Source: Heterobasidion occidentale (Eukaryota > Basidiomycota > Agaricomycetes > Russulales > Bondarzewiaceae). Taken from it: 64,000 nucleotides of DNA. Within the stretch, counting starts at the first letter, position 1, and each line of letters starts with the position of its first letter. The DNA lies in NCBI GenBank assembly GCA_039111635.1, contig JBCAQO010000001.1, positions 3,410,001 through 3,474,000 of the forward strand. The letters run 5' to 3'. Of this stretch, positions 50,258 through 63,800 are shown in pieces. A program made the position numbers and the translations under genes. The notes beneath the pieces were generated by a model. That model ran no database searches and had not been told where the DNA came from. It saw nothing but the letters and a program-made list of their open reading frames with translations.

Positions 50258-53200
50258 ATGTCTCGACCTTGGTCTGTGTATAATTCTACACGTTCTGCGA
50301 TGTCGCAGTCAAGGGCGGGTACGTCTCGCCCATGGACAGGCCAATCCTTGACGGCTTCAGCAGCCCGCCCGAGGACTACTCAGTCTCGCCCCGGAACCGC
50401 ACGTCCAACTACGGCAGCATCGTCGCGACATGAAGGCAGCTTTATCATCGCAGTTTTAGAGGGTCGCGGAGTTTCTCGCGAAGTTGGCTTGGCTGCCTTA
50501 GACAGAGATACAGGAAGAGTGATGCTTGTTCAGGTCAGTCAATTTCTGTGTTTCAACTCCTTGAGATGTTTCGGTTTGCCTGAATTTCGGGTCAGCTCGC
50601 AGATTGTCAGACATATGTGAAGACACTGCACCAAATGCACTTGCATACACCTTCCCTTGTTCTTGTGCCTGACACATTTCTGTCTGCGACGGACACGTCC
50701 CTTACTGTGACGTCAGGCAAAAGAGCAAATGACACCTCAATGCTCGTGCAATGCATACAGAATGAATTTCTAACTGTCCCCGTCGAGCCCGTTCTTCGAA
50801 AATATTTTAATGAGGACGTCGGTTAGTTCGGAAGTTCTCTGACTTGATTTCTCACGTTGAGATTGCTACTAGGCCTCAACTTCATTAATCAACTTTGTGT
50901 TGAGGATGATGAACGGGCTGCCACTCTTCTTGCCGCCTCAAACAAGTGAATATATGCGCCCTCTTTTTGTAGAAAACCCAAGCTGACTCTCCATCTAGAT
51001 ACTATGCGCTGTCTGCTGCATCGGCGCTGTTCAAATACGCAGAGATGAAACTCAACGCCCGCTTTGCCGCAAATTCGCTTCGGATTCGTTTCATTCCTCC
51101 TCACGGAACCATGTTGATAGACCCGGAAACTGCACGTAACCTCGAGCTCGTTGAAAACATGACCTGGAAGAAGTCGCCTCATTCATTATTTGGGTAAGCT
51201 TGTGTATTGAACGGTCATGACGCAATTTTTGTGCTCAAGGACCCCGAGGATACTTGACCACACCTACACTGCTATGGCTAGCAGGTCTCTGCGTGCTGCA
51301 ATACTCGCGCCTATCACAGGTAGATCTCACCTCTCATCAATTCGTTGCAGGCCCTAACGCTGAGAATTAGTGCAAGCAACCATTGATGCCCGGCTGGACG
51401 TTGTCGAAGGTGATGTGTTCTTAATCTCGCAATGTCGAGATGGAGTCTGACCTGTCGTAGAGCTCGTTGGATCAGAATCACTATTTACGGAAGTCAAAGA
51501 CGCGCTGAAGCAGATAAATAAAATGGATTTCGATAAGTTGATCTCAATGGCAAGTCCGTTCTTCTCAGTGATATGTGAGACTGAATGACGATTGCCATCC
51601 TAGCTCGCTGCATCCGATACCAGAACTATCAATACAGCCAAGGCGGCGAGTAACCGTGTCTCTCAACTGCTTGATCTCCGAAATATGGTGAAAAGTTTGC
51701 CTGCGCTGCAGAAAGCGTTAGTTGGAAGCCGCAGCGAATTACTTCAAATGATATGCGAGGTGAGCACGTCTTACGACTGACAGCTGGGAAAACGAGAGTC
51801 GAGTCAACGCTCTTTATAGATGATCTCTGATGAAAGGCTTGCTACGATCGAAGCGCTCGTGTGCGATGGCTTGAATGAGGATGCAAGTCCTCACAAGGTC
51901 AATCCTACTAGTGACTACCATATATCTTTGTTTATCTCATCTTGTTGCAGGGTGGGATCGGCGCCGTTAACGCTCGCGTATATGCAGTCAAGGTAAGAAT
52001 GACCTAGACCCTCAACACAAGGCTGATTTTTCCCAGGCCAATCGGAATCCCCTTCTGGACGTTGCTCGCGAAACGTACAAAGAAAACGTTGGAGACATCT
52101 ATGCCCTGCAACGCGCTCTGGTCGAGAAGTATGAACTCCCGTTGATGCTACTGTATCAGGGCTCGGGGTTTGTGTTTGCGATCGGCAACAATTATGTCGA
52201 CGGAAAGCTTCCAACAGGCTTCATCGATGCGAACCTGAAAAAAGGCAAGTGGACTTTCAGTAGCATGGAGTTGGTAAGTCTCGTTGTGCATGCGATATTC
52301 TGTCCCATTGACCGAGACTTGCAACAGAAAAAAAGGAACTCACGGATGAAGGATGCCTTGGATGAGACCTTCCTTCTGAGCGATGCGTTTGTCCGCCATT
52401 CTGTTTGGGTTATGACAACGACGCTCAAGTTTCAATCAGGACAATACATGGCCTCGTAATTGAGGTCCTTCGTGACATTGGGGCTTTGTACAAAGCCTCC
52501 GAAGCTGTGAGATACACCACATCGATCCGACTTTTGACTCACAATGATGCCGTTTGTTAGGTCGCTCTTCTGGATATGCTTTGGTCATTTGCCCACATCT
52601 CAATTTGTGAGTTGTTCGCAGTCTTCTCGACTAGCAAGTCCTGGTTAATCCTATGTCAGTGCGGCACTATAGTAAGGACTATCCCATCTGGCTCACTGCC
52701 TCTCAAAACCTCGTTGTAGTCCGGCCTGAATTCACAGACACGCTCGCCATCAAAGCTGGACGGCATCCGATACTTGAGGGTGTCCAATCGTCCGGAATAC
52801 TTGTGCCTAACGATGTTTACTGCTGCGAGTCATCTGCTTTTCAAATCGTGCAAGGACCCAAGTATGTTTCGTTCGTTGGAGTTAAATGTCTTGACTAACT
52901 CTGCTTTAGTATGTCAGGCAAGTTCATAAATCCAGGGCTACCACGGTTATCATGTAGTGTCGTTATTCTCAGACTTATGAAACAGGAAAAAGTACCTATA
53001 TCAGACAAATCGGTCTTCTGACAATCATGGCTATGTGTGGATGTTTTGTCCCTGCCGAATATGCCAGCTTCCGGTAAGATAAATCACCTTTGTCCTTGGT
53101 ATGAATGATGACATCTTCATTAGGATTCACTATTCCCTTCTCACTCGTCTTTCAAATGACGACGACATGGAGAAAAACTTAAGCACATTCGCCAACGAAA

Positions 53201-54199
53201 TGGCATCCTCTGCGATGATATTAGGACTCGCAGACTCTGACTCACTGGTTTTGATCGATGAATTAGGCCGAGGGACCTCTCCGAAAGAGGGTATTGGTAT
53301 CTCGCACGCAATTGCTGAAGCTTTGATAAAGAAAAAGGTCTGTCTTTGTTTAACGTGGTTTATATCCATCACTTCGACTCATTGTCGACCATACAAACAG
53401 TGTTTTGTGTTCTTTGCAACGTGAAGCTTGGGACCTTTCACTTCTACACTTTCAAGGCTCTAACGCTCATCTGCATTTGCAGGCATTTTCATCAGCTGTC
53501 TATCACACTTTCCCGACAACCTTCAGTTGTCAAGTGCGTTCAATCTTAGCTTCAGCGCCGAAGAGCTAATTGACCCCAATGGTCTACAAGCCTGCATCTC
53601 TCGGTTCAAGTAAGGGTCTACCCACAATATACAGCGCTTTACAATAACGCTGACGTTCCTCAGAAAAGTCGACGTTCGAGTTCAAATTTCGGGATGGTGT
53701 TCCAATACAAGAAAGTCTTCCGGCATTTGTTCATCTCTAATTTAGTTCCATTCTCACTATTCAATGTACAGAATAGTTGATGGAATCCTCGAGAACATGG
53801 GGCACTATGGTTCCGCTCCGCACTATATATTGGTACACGAGCCCCCACTGACAATCACGCAGGTATCGAACTCGCACGCCTTGCAGACTTGCCTAAAGAT
53901 GTGTTGGAGGAAAGCAACTCAGTCGCAAACTGCTTAGCAAGGCTTGAAGCACAACGCCATGACAAGAGTGACTCTGCCAAAATCACAGCTCGCCGAAAGG
54001 CTTTGCTCAGAGTAAATCATTCTCCCATCTCGACTATCCATCTCGCCTCAAGCATTCGCACTCACGCTTTTTTTTGAGCCAGCTTCGCCAGCAACTCGCG
54101 CAAGCCCTTGACTACTCGGCACTCCCTATTGACGAATTTGCAGCGTATATCGGGCGTTTCCAAAGAGATATTGTTGTGGCCCTCGATGCCAGCCTCTGA
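50258..54199 (+). CDS. MSH4: Meiotic MutS homologue MSH4
   Basis: MSH4 works with MSH5 as a sliding clamp that stabilises crossover intermediates in meiosis; it does not repair mismatches. The N-terminus is Ser/Arg/Thr-rich ([19 protein letters not shown]), and the mismatch-reading MutS domain I is absent, as in the family. The conserved part starts at [20 protein letters not shown]. Later blocks include [30 protein letters not shown]-like ARVYAVK, the clamp region [19 protein letters not shown] and [20 protein letters not shown]. The ATPase has Walker A GPNMSGKST assembled over three exons, Walker [19 protein letters not shown] and FFATHFHQL. The tail [18 protein letters not shown] to VALDASL ends at 54199. 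More than 15 introns are present. Confidence 0.92.
52910..52917 (+). other. MSH4: 8-nt micro-exon inside the MSH4 Walker A motif
   Basis: Bases TATGTCAG sit between a GT-AG intron (52862-52909, 48 bp) and an intron starting GCAAGT (52918-52985, 68 bp, GC-AG type). Only this arrangement yields GPN-MSG-KST in frame: AA|T ATG TCA G|GA AAA AGT. Confidence 0.8.
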
Positions 54200-54634
54200 C
54201 TTCGAAATTGATACTTACACGACGGTTCGTTTGCACATAAATCGAACTTGCGCAACATTGAAATCTCGCGCGCAAGGAGGGTAGTCATGACTATTGGCCT
54301 GGCATGCCAGATCAAATGTAGTGGCCAGTGTCTTGCAGTTCTCCTGTTTCTATTTCCTTCCTCCACAAGTTCAGATTAGATTCTCTGGCTTTGACCTGTC
54401 TTGACATCGGCATAGAGCCCTGCATCTGTGAACCCTCATGGAAGACAGCCCGCTTCCCTTGTAGTCTTTGTGCCACTTGTGCAGACCGTAGAATTGACAG
54501 ACCCATCACTGCGTCGATTGTGAGCAATAGTCTGATACATTCTTCTTAGCGTCTTAAAGTACATAGCAATAGCGAACAAACAAACGTGCAATAGAACCAG
54601 CAACGCAGGGATACATCCCTAACAAGAGAACTCA
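54200..54634. other. Convergent intergenic region, MSH4 / NUP120
   Basis: About 0.4 kb between two stops, presumably both 3' untranslated regions. No gene recognised. Confidence 0.5.
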
Positions 54635-57600
54635 TCACAACTGGCTGAGTTTCTGCATGCGTTTGGTCCGGTTCGACAACTCGGTATGCAAATTCTGCCG
54701 AAGGGCCTGCGCTCGAGTGGATAGGTTTGATTCATCTGCGGTGGCAACCAAAACCTGGTCAATTAAGGTGTACGGTAGCCATGTAGACATCGCAGTTTTT
54801 GGTGGGTTGCGAGACAGCATAGTGTCCTCCTGCATACGGAAGCGAATCAGAGAATGCAGTTAGAGCAAGAATTAGACTTACAGTCCGAATCAGGGATGTC
54901 GTGTGATCAAGCACAGATTCAAAGATTCCATACCGAAGGTATATCCGAATGAGCCAGTCAGGATGGAATTCCTGTTACAAGAATGAGATAATGAGAGGCA
55001 AGAAACGGGAATTTCTTCACCTCTATGGACTGCACAAGCCACGGTGGTGGAGAAGATCTGTCAAAACTCAATATTGTCTCAAAGACAACCTTAGAGTAGC
55101 TCATGTCTGTCTCAGCGCTATCGTGACACTGTAGACACTGTTTGAGGTATCGCCAGCCGCGGTCAGCAGGCGTTCCGGGCCATGAAGTTACTTTGTCCGT
55201 GAGTAGCCAGTCGGACGTGTCCTCCGATCTGTTAGTAAAACATGAGAGGGAAGTACACAAAAAATCGAAGTTTCAATAAGAGCCACATACAGTACTGCAT
55301 CAGGGCTGTGAGACAGCCGTAGACATTGTCGGGTCAAAAGTGAGAAGGTATCTGTCATGTCTACCTGGAGGGTTCGTGCAGTTGCCATGGCCGTGTTGAA
55401 TCGATTGGCTTGTGCCAATCGTAGCACGACCGATGATGGTGATAACAAGACTTCTACAAATAATCGGGCGTGAGTAACGGAATCAAGGAGCAGTTGGGCA
55501 GACGTGCTCACCGCTCGTAGGAAGCAAAGAACCATCCCTTCGGACAAGCTCAAGTCTTGCCGACAACAAGGTATACTCGTACACAATGTCCGAAAGTTCG
55601 ACAATTTCAGAGTCCCGTTTGCCGTTAGAAAACGAATTTTCAGGGATATGCTTTGTGAGCTTTCTCCGTTTGCGGACTGGCTGGCTGGTTTCGGAGGATG
55701 TAGGTAGAACGATCCATGCGTTCTTCTGATCCAGAAGACTTAGCGCGTTCATAGAGACAGCATAGGCCTCTAACTGTTGCTCTACAATTGATATGAACTG
55801 CGATAGATCGGTTGTCACGGTTGACAACTTCGTTGCCCGTTGGTACATCACAAGAGCGGCTAAGGAATACTCAGCCTTGGAAACAAGAGAGGAGCGAGCG
55901 AACATACCTTTCCGGTAGTCGCCGCGTGAAATGTACCATGTATATAAGATCCTCGAATAGAAGGGTCTTATTTGGGGATCTGCATTGCGAGCCTTGAACG
56001 AGAGAGACTCCTCAACCTCATCCACGATTTTGCCGAAATTGAATGACACAAGCTGTTCGATAGCATGCTCTTCACACATGCGATAGACCAGCTGGCGTAT
56101 ACAATCCCGCTTCCTATGGCGATCATCAGTAAGCATGCTCATACCACAAATGAGTAAAAACGAACAATCTGTCGTGTGGAGCGGACATAAGAGCACTGTA
56201 CGCATCATCATAGTAACCTAGGTCGATCGAGCCTTTGATCACACAATACCACAACTCTGCCGTCTCCCATTCTGGGGGTGCAACTGACAAAGCCAGGCGA
56301 GAAAAGTGAATCTCATGCTTCATCAGAGACTCCGACTTGAAGAGGGCGGAGGCGTGAACATAGAAGCCAAAGTCGGAATCAAACAGCTTAGCTCCCGGTA
56401 GAACAGCCTGCAAAGCGCCGTAATCCTCATAGGAGAGTGCGTTATTGGGGCCTGGCAATAACTAGTGAGAAAAGAATTGATAGATATATATTGAAGCGCC
56501 GCACTGACCAAAACTGCCGGCAATGCTGTCGAATGCAGTTGCAGCATCCTCATCTCGTCCAACATTCAACCACAACCGTGCCCATACGTACATGACAGCT
56601 GGCGTCCTTGGCAACCACTCGAGCATTTCTCGTGCGGCGTCGAAGTTGCCCATAAGTCTTAGGTGGTCACACCATACGACGTTCAACATCGACGCGTGGG
56701 CAGGCGACGTATCTTGAAGCAGGCCCGTCCGATCCAAGAATTCATGTGCAGCACCAGGCAGAGGCAGTCCGCTGCTACCAAGTCGTGCTAGCATGTTGTG
56801 CAGGAGTGAATTGCTCGCGAAAGTCTTGCTACCATGAGAAACATCGAGGCTACGCAGACGTGAAATGACGTCATCGGGGTTGAATGATCCTCGGCTGCCC
56901 GATGTTGAAGAGACTCCGTTTCCAGAGGACTGTTGGCTCGTGTAGCGCAACATAGCGACACCACGAAACACGGCGAAAATTTCGGCAAGGAGGCTAGGAT
57001 CCCATTGTGGTAGTTCTTCAGAGAGGAAGAAGAGGAGGATGATCAAGCAAATGCTGAACTCATAGCGAGCGTGAATGGTGTAGGTCAGATACACAGTGGT
57101 CAAACCAAGCGCCCATTCAGATGTGGCCCGCGGTAGATTCCTTGAGTCTTCTTCCTCACGTTTGATGATTGTATCGAATCCTCCAACGATATCGAGTACG
57201 AGTCGAGTAGCAGCATCAAGATCGTCGATACTCTGTAAGCCACCCAGAATCCAGCTTTCCAACCCTTCGTCAATGTCCTCTATAGAGTGCTGTGCCTTAT
57301 TGTGAATGACATCTGCGAGAGAAAATGCGATCTCTTCATGCACGAGGCCATGGATATCTCCCTCGAGGACCTGTACAAGACGAGCGCCGAGTTTCGAGCG
57401 CAAAGTCCACGCGATTTCTGATAAAGCGTACAGTGGATCCAGAGGTACTCCAGAGCAGAGTGAGCGATGCAGTTGAAGAGCCAGGTCTTCTTGCGCGAGT
57501 ATACCCGCTCGCTCACGTTCAATGATCACCACTTCCCCTACATCGGGGTCTCCAACGCCGATTGCGAGCGGCCATCGAGCGCTGCGCTCAATTTCCCGGC

Positions 57601-59181
57601 ACCTGGCTATGAACCCCTCCCAATCGCGTTTTAAGCTGATCCAGTACTGGTCGTACAGTGGCGCGCCCGTAAGAGGATCTTTCGATAAGCTGACAGTGCA
57701 GCCCACGACTGCTGTGATATTGTCTGCAACAGAGGCATACGATGACGTTAGTTGCGGGGGAAGGGCCCCAGGAAGGGAGAGACACGCGTCCGTATATTGA
57801 TCAATGGCCATCCGAAGGGTGAGCGGGGAAAAGACGCCAGGTTGCATAATTGCGGAGAAGAATTTATCGGTCATTGACCCAGGAGAGAGGAGTAACTCGT
57901 CCAAATGCGTCGGCGTCAATTCAGGCTCCAGTGGATAAGCTGCTGTGTGCCAGCTTGGAATATTGTCCGAGATGTTGTCATGATCGGACAAGGGCAGGTC
58001 GAGACTATGGACACTAGAACGAGCCTGGCAGTCCCACAACGTATACAGGCGCCCTTCGGCAACGAAGAAATCTTGGAGGTGGCAATGGACACTGTCTTTG
58101 GGGCTTTCGATAGTCTCAACTAGTGAGAGTGAATCGTTAGCGGCTGTGAACAGTTGGAAAAACCCTCCGGAGACCGTGGAGGAAGGCGTTGGGATGAAGA
58201 CGAGTAGATATAAACCCTCAGACTGCGCTTTAACAGAAAATGCATACAAAAGCTTCTGAGGTTCGGGGTCAAGGAAAACAGTAGCTTTCCCCATCGTTGA
58301 TGAACCAGGCAAAGGCGTTGTTTCTCTTCCATTGGATGAGGATGAGGGAAGCGTTCTCGTTGAAACACAACCGCTCCGGGCGGTCCACAGTCGAAGGGTA
58401 CGATCCCTGGAGAGCGTCCATATGTGGCCCATGTCAGTCGGTTGGGGGTGGCTGCAGATGGATACAACGTGAGAGATTTCATCAGAGCCTTGGTGGCCAG
58501 GTAAATATGAGGCGAGGGAAGAGAGGAATGAGGTGTGGCGGAACAACGATTCTGTCCACTGGTCTTCGAGCACATGTGTGAGTGAAAAAGAAGATGAACT
58601 CAGCTATCGCATGGCTCACCATCAAGCGAATTGTCTCCTATGAAGTCGGTATCGAGTCGTATCAATGAACCATTGTGAAGGGCAATGGCGACGCAATGCG
58701 GGCCCTGGACCTGGACGATGCCCGAGGTAGCTTCTTGCATATTTTTAATTTGGTACTCACGGCACCAATTATTAGACATCTGTTCACTCCATAACTGGGT
58801 CACACTGCGAAGGGGCAGCACAAGACGGTAAAGGGAGCCGAAGGTAGTGACTGCGAGCACATGGAGCTCGCGAGATTCAAAGAGAAAGACGGCTGGGGAT
58901 GGGTATACGGGGGAGGGGAAGACGAAGCGAATTGGTGGTACGTTCGTGGTAAGTGACACTAGTTCAAGAATGAGGCCGTCGTGGATTAGGCGGACTAGTA
59001 TGGTTCCAGTTTCGGGTGAGTTGAAGAGGGATGAAGACAAGGCATGCTCTGCAGGATCTGAGTTTTTTCGAGAAGGCGGAAGTGGAGTATTCCGCCTGGA
59101 TGTGTGAATTGAGATAGTCGGGACTTGAGAAGGTGAGTAAAGAGAGGAAAGGTGGGTGGAGACGAGGATGTTGCTCGACAT
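54635..59181 (-). CDS. NUP120: Nucleoporin NUP120/NUP160
   Basis: A scaffold protein of the Y-shaped (Nup84/Nup107) subcomplex of the nuclear pore. The start at 59181 reads MSSNILVSTHLSSLYSPSQV. The N-terminal beta-propeller is seen in ETGTILVRLIHDGLILELVS, YRLVLPLRSVTQLWSEQM and the WD-like GHIWTLSRDRTLRLWTARSG, characteristic of NUP160. One exon, 56462-58573, carries about 700 residues, running into alpha-solenoid helices (ALSEIAWTLRSKLGARLVQV, ILYTWYISRGDYRKGMFAR). The remaining small exons extend through helical repeats to RTKRMQKLSQL at 54635. The full length is roughly 1,400 residues, within the family range. It converges on MSH4 and diverges from the RecQ gene. Confidence 0.85.
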
Positions 59182-60817
59182 GGTCTACTCTCGCAACTGG
59201 AGTCTGGAAGCAGCATTGCCGAGCCACGATCTTGTGGACGAGTGCCACGCAAACAAAAGCAAAGATCGCGTCTGTGGCGCAGAGTCGCATCTCAAACTTG
59301 CGGGCGTTGGCTACTGGTAATTGGATGAAAAGTATCGCTTTCACATTTCATTCACTGATATCTGAAGCCTGAGGATGTATGCCTAACTTCTGCTTAATCG
59401 TGGGGGCTTTCTGTCACTGCTTACAACACAGAAAAAGCAAACATCTCACGAGATCGCTTCCTTGAAGTTGGCGTGTGCTTGAAGGCGAGCTGATCCGCTG
59501 AAATCACAACGGGCCCTAGCAGAGGAGTCCACCTATTTCTTCCTACAAGGAACATGTTGACTGCACCTTCAAAACCGGCTTAAATGCCCCAATCCATCAT
59601 CACGTCATGGACTTGTCAATGACTCTGATATTAGTATATTACAGGGCAACCGATACAACACCCATATAGGCCTTTCATGTCAGAACGGCATGGCCAAAAA
59701 GAACAGCTTGACATTGTGATTGGCAGATGAAAGCATATTCACTTACTCTTGAGTCAAGGGCCAAAACAACATTGCTGACTCCGGTATCTAAGTATCTCAA
59801 TGCATGATCTTGAGATTGTCATGCAACCAGTCGATCAAATCCAGAGTATTATTAAGTTGGCCAGTGGACACCAAGGCGTGGCAAGAAATGCCCAGTTTTG
59901 TATGCGACGACGGTGCGTGTCAGTTGCGTGTCTTGAATACAGTGAAAAGAAATTTGTCCTGGTCGTTACTAGGAGCCTGATCTACTAAACTTTATTGCTC
60001 TCGATTGAACAGGACTGAACTCAATAATGGGCATCTGGCTAGTGCTTTGATGAGGACTACTCACCGTGCCTGTAGTGTACGCTGCCAAACTAAGGAACTC
60101 ACATATGTTCGTTGCATGCAAGGAAATTTGTCAAGGCATCCGGGCCTGGCTGGTATGAGACGCGAGTACCACCGCTAACGCACTCTTCATTCTCAGATTT
60201 TGAAGTTTGCGATACAAAAGATTTTGTGAGCACTGATACAGTCAAGCAATACTCAAGAGATGCCGCTCGGGAGGGGATGAACCATGGAATGATGGAATCG
60301 TGTGTCGGGACTCCGGCCAACTTGGTCCAATCTCTTCACACACTAGAGCCTTGGCTCTTGCACCATACATTGCCGCTGGCTAAAGGCATGCTACAATGTA
60401 GAGTTTCAATAAAATAAACGATTATCTTCCAAAGGACGAGTGACTGTTGGGAGCTGAATGATGAGTGGGACAGTGTTTTCGCCAACGTTCCGGCCAGTCG
60501 TCGGGAAGGCCCGAAAATCGCGTTGATGCATGGTCACGTGCGACGCGTCTGGCGCTGTCGCTCGTCCTCGAGTCGCGACATTGAATATCCCTTTGACCAC
60601 CATCTCCAGGCCCCGAGGCCTCTTCACCCGCTGGTGGACATACACCCTTCTCCTCACTTCTATCTATCGGTTCAGACACTAAGTTGAAGTCTACTTCATC
60701 TTCCAGCTTGTTCCGACATTATCGAATCACATTCACTGGTGACTACGCTATTAATCGTCTTCGAACTGCAATCGTATCAGTACATGAAACGCCGCAGGGG
60801 GCAATAGTAGAGGAACT
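59182..60817. other. Divergent intergenic region, NUP120 / RecQ
   Basis: 1.6 kb holding both promoters. The + strand frame at 60112-60417 and the frames near 60420-60680 show no domain. No RNA gene recognised. Confidence 0.5.
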
Positions 60818-63800
60818 ATGTCACAACCAAGGAATAATCTTGACACTCTGCAGCGTAGAGCAACTAGCAAGACTGCTTCCGGTCCTGCTTCACAACCCAT
60901 GTCGGCGACACCCTCTAGTACAAATAAGGTCGGCATGAGTGATCTCTCAACCTTGGCCCTTCATCTAATGCTCTCACCTAGTCTTCTAAATTTAAGCCTG
61001 CTAAGGTTGCATCATCCGTCTCCGGTCCAGGTGTGTAGCGTTGGGTCATACTGTCACCACTATGTTAAAAGCTGTTTTCATAGTCCGGAAAGCGCCTCCT
61101 ACATCGCTTCCAGCGTTCTCCACTCCGGGGTTTGGTCGTGCCAAACCCACCGCTCTGGCGCCAGCTCCTCTGCGTGCCGCTTCTAGTAACGACTGCATCG
61201 AGATATTGTCATCCAACGACTCTCCTCCCACCAGTCCAATGCGTAATCGTTCTGTCAAACGCACTTCTTCGGACGCGAACTTTCCTCCACCCATCTCGCC
61301 CAAGCGACAGAGGACTTTTCTTGTGAGTAATAAGGAAAATGTCTTCGTGAATCACAAGGGCAAAGGAAAGGAACGCCAGATCACCGCACCTACTACCCCT
61401 TCGAGTGTACTCATATCGCAGACCTCTGCTTGTGGCGCAACTGAGGGCGCGATGGTCGCTGTTCGCTGCAATGATCATTCAGACCTTCAGGCGGCAAGTC
61501 TCGTCTCTACCCCTTGCACACTCATCGCTGATATAGCATGAATTGCACACATTAGTTGTCTGACGATAGATTGCGTTCTCTTTATAAGTCTAACTATGCG
61601 TATGCAGAGAGGTTGCGCAGAGATAAACTGGATTACACTCTGGGGGTCAGTGAAGAGCACGACATCGTTGTCATCGAGGCAATCCTGTTTGTTGTTTTTC
61701 CCATGAAAGTCTTTTTCCATGCTTACCCCACTCGAGTCAACTTCTAGAACAGCGGTTGGCAGCCATACAATCTCTACTCAAGTCCACAAGGGGCGTTACC
61801 CCTGCACTTATCAGTATGGCCGTCGACGATGCTTCGTCTGGTTCTTCCATGTCTATGTATAACGGAGCTTCACACACCGGTGGCATTGTGAGCAGAAGCA
61901 AGTTTTTTGCAACCGCCCCCCTGACCGTCGAATCGGATATCATCCACCTGGATGATGACAAGGAAGAGATTCAAGTAGTCGAGAGCGACGATGAATTATG
62001 GGGTAGTTTCCAGCCCGATGAACCCACACTGGTGGAAGATGTACCTGCGCGGAGTGCTCTTGCCGTTCCTGCTCGTCGATCTACTCCTGCATCGTCTTCT
62101 TCCCTTCAATTACCCCCTCCTGCACCGTTCTCATATAAACCCCCAGCTCGATCACCGCCTGTATTTGCTCCAGCTCCTCTTGATTCCCAACCCCGTTCTG
62201 CTGGGATCCTCACGACCCTAGGATACGATCCAAAAACTGATCCGCTCTATCCTCAAGTCATGAACGTCCTGAAAACGACTTACGGCCTAACATCTTTTCG
62301 GAAGAACCAACTAGAAGCTATCCTTGCGACGTTGACTGGCAGAGATGTCTTTGTTTTGATGCCCACAGGTGGAGGAAAGAGTTTGTGTTATCAATTACCC
62401 GCTATTTGTGAAAACGGCCAGACCCAGGGCGTCACTTTCGTGATATCGCCTCTCATTGCACTCATGCTGGATCAAGTCAAGGAGCTGGAAGAAAAACATG
62501 TCGATGTTGTGCTCTTCACAGGTGACATGGCACCCGATGAAAGGACTCGGGCTACGAATAGGTTAAACGGGCAAGGCGAGAAACCGCGACTGGTGTACAT
62601 CACTCCAGAAAAGCTCCAAGCCAGCGACAGTATGATGAAGACCATGGAGAGATTGCACGTTGCGAACGAGTTAGCAAGGTTCGTCATTGACGAGGCGCAT
62701 TTAGTCTCGACCTGGGGACGCGATTTTCGTGGTTCGGTATGCCACTCGCTTCTGTTGTAATCAGCATTGCCTAAAGTTCTCTGCCTTGTAGTACATCAAT
62801 CTGGGGACATTGAGGAAGTCATTTCCAAACGTACCCATCATGGCCCTAACGGCTTCCGCCACTCCCTCAGTTCAAAAAGACGTCGCGGACCAGCTTGGAC
62901 TTAAAAGCTACGTTCTCTTATCGCAGTCTTTTAATCGGGCGAACCTTCGTTACACTGTGCGCGGCAAGCCTAGCAACACCACGAAAGCGGCAATCCAGTA
63001 TATTCAGAACGAACATCCGAAGCAATGCGGTGTCATCTACTGCAATGGCAGGGACAAGTGCGAAAAGGTTGCATCTGATCTTCGGGGGCAAGGCATCAAG
63101 GCTATGCATTTTCATGCCAAAATGACGGAAAAAGACAAGAGGTACGTCCTGCAATCATGGAAGAATGGTCACACAGATGTTATCGTGGGAACAGTACGTT
63201 GTAATCTATCCCCTAGGCCGTAGGTGAATTCACTGGCTAAATCCACAACAGATCGCGTTTGGCATGGGCATCAATCACGCAAATGGTAGACAAAAATTTC
63301 AGCGAGTTTCACTGTCTTCTCTTACATTTTTTTTAGTTCGGTTTGTTCTTCACTATGACGTCCCGTCAACCTTGATAGGGTCTGTATCGTTGTTCTAATA
63401 AGGTCCGTCTACTGACATTTTTCCATCAAGGTATTATCAAGAGACCGGGCGTGCCGGTCGGGACGGAAAGCCTGCTGACTGCATTCTCTGTACGAGTATT
63501 TTATTGCTCGAGTCTCGAGTCTTGATACTACTGATCATCGAATTTGAAAAAGACTACTCATGGGGCGATTGCCAATCTCACTTCAACCGTATTCGCGAGA
63601 ACGAAGACCTGGGGGTGGAGGATAAACAACGTCAAATCAACGAAATGCAAGAGGTCATCCAATTTTGCTTGAATGATGTCGACTGCCGTAGAGTCCTCTT
63701 GCTGAAACATTTCGACGAGAAATTCGATCCCCAGCACTGCAGCGGCACCTGCGATAACTGTACATCTTCAATACCAGCAACCGCGGAAGATGTGACTGAG

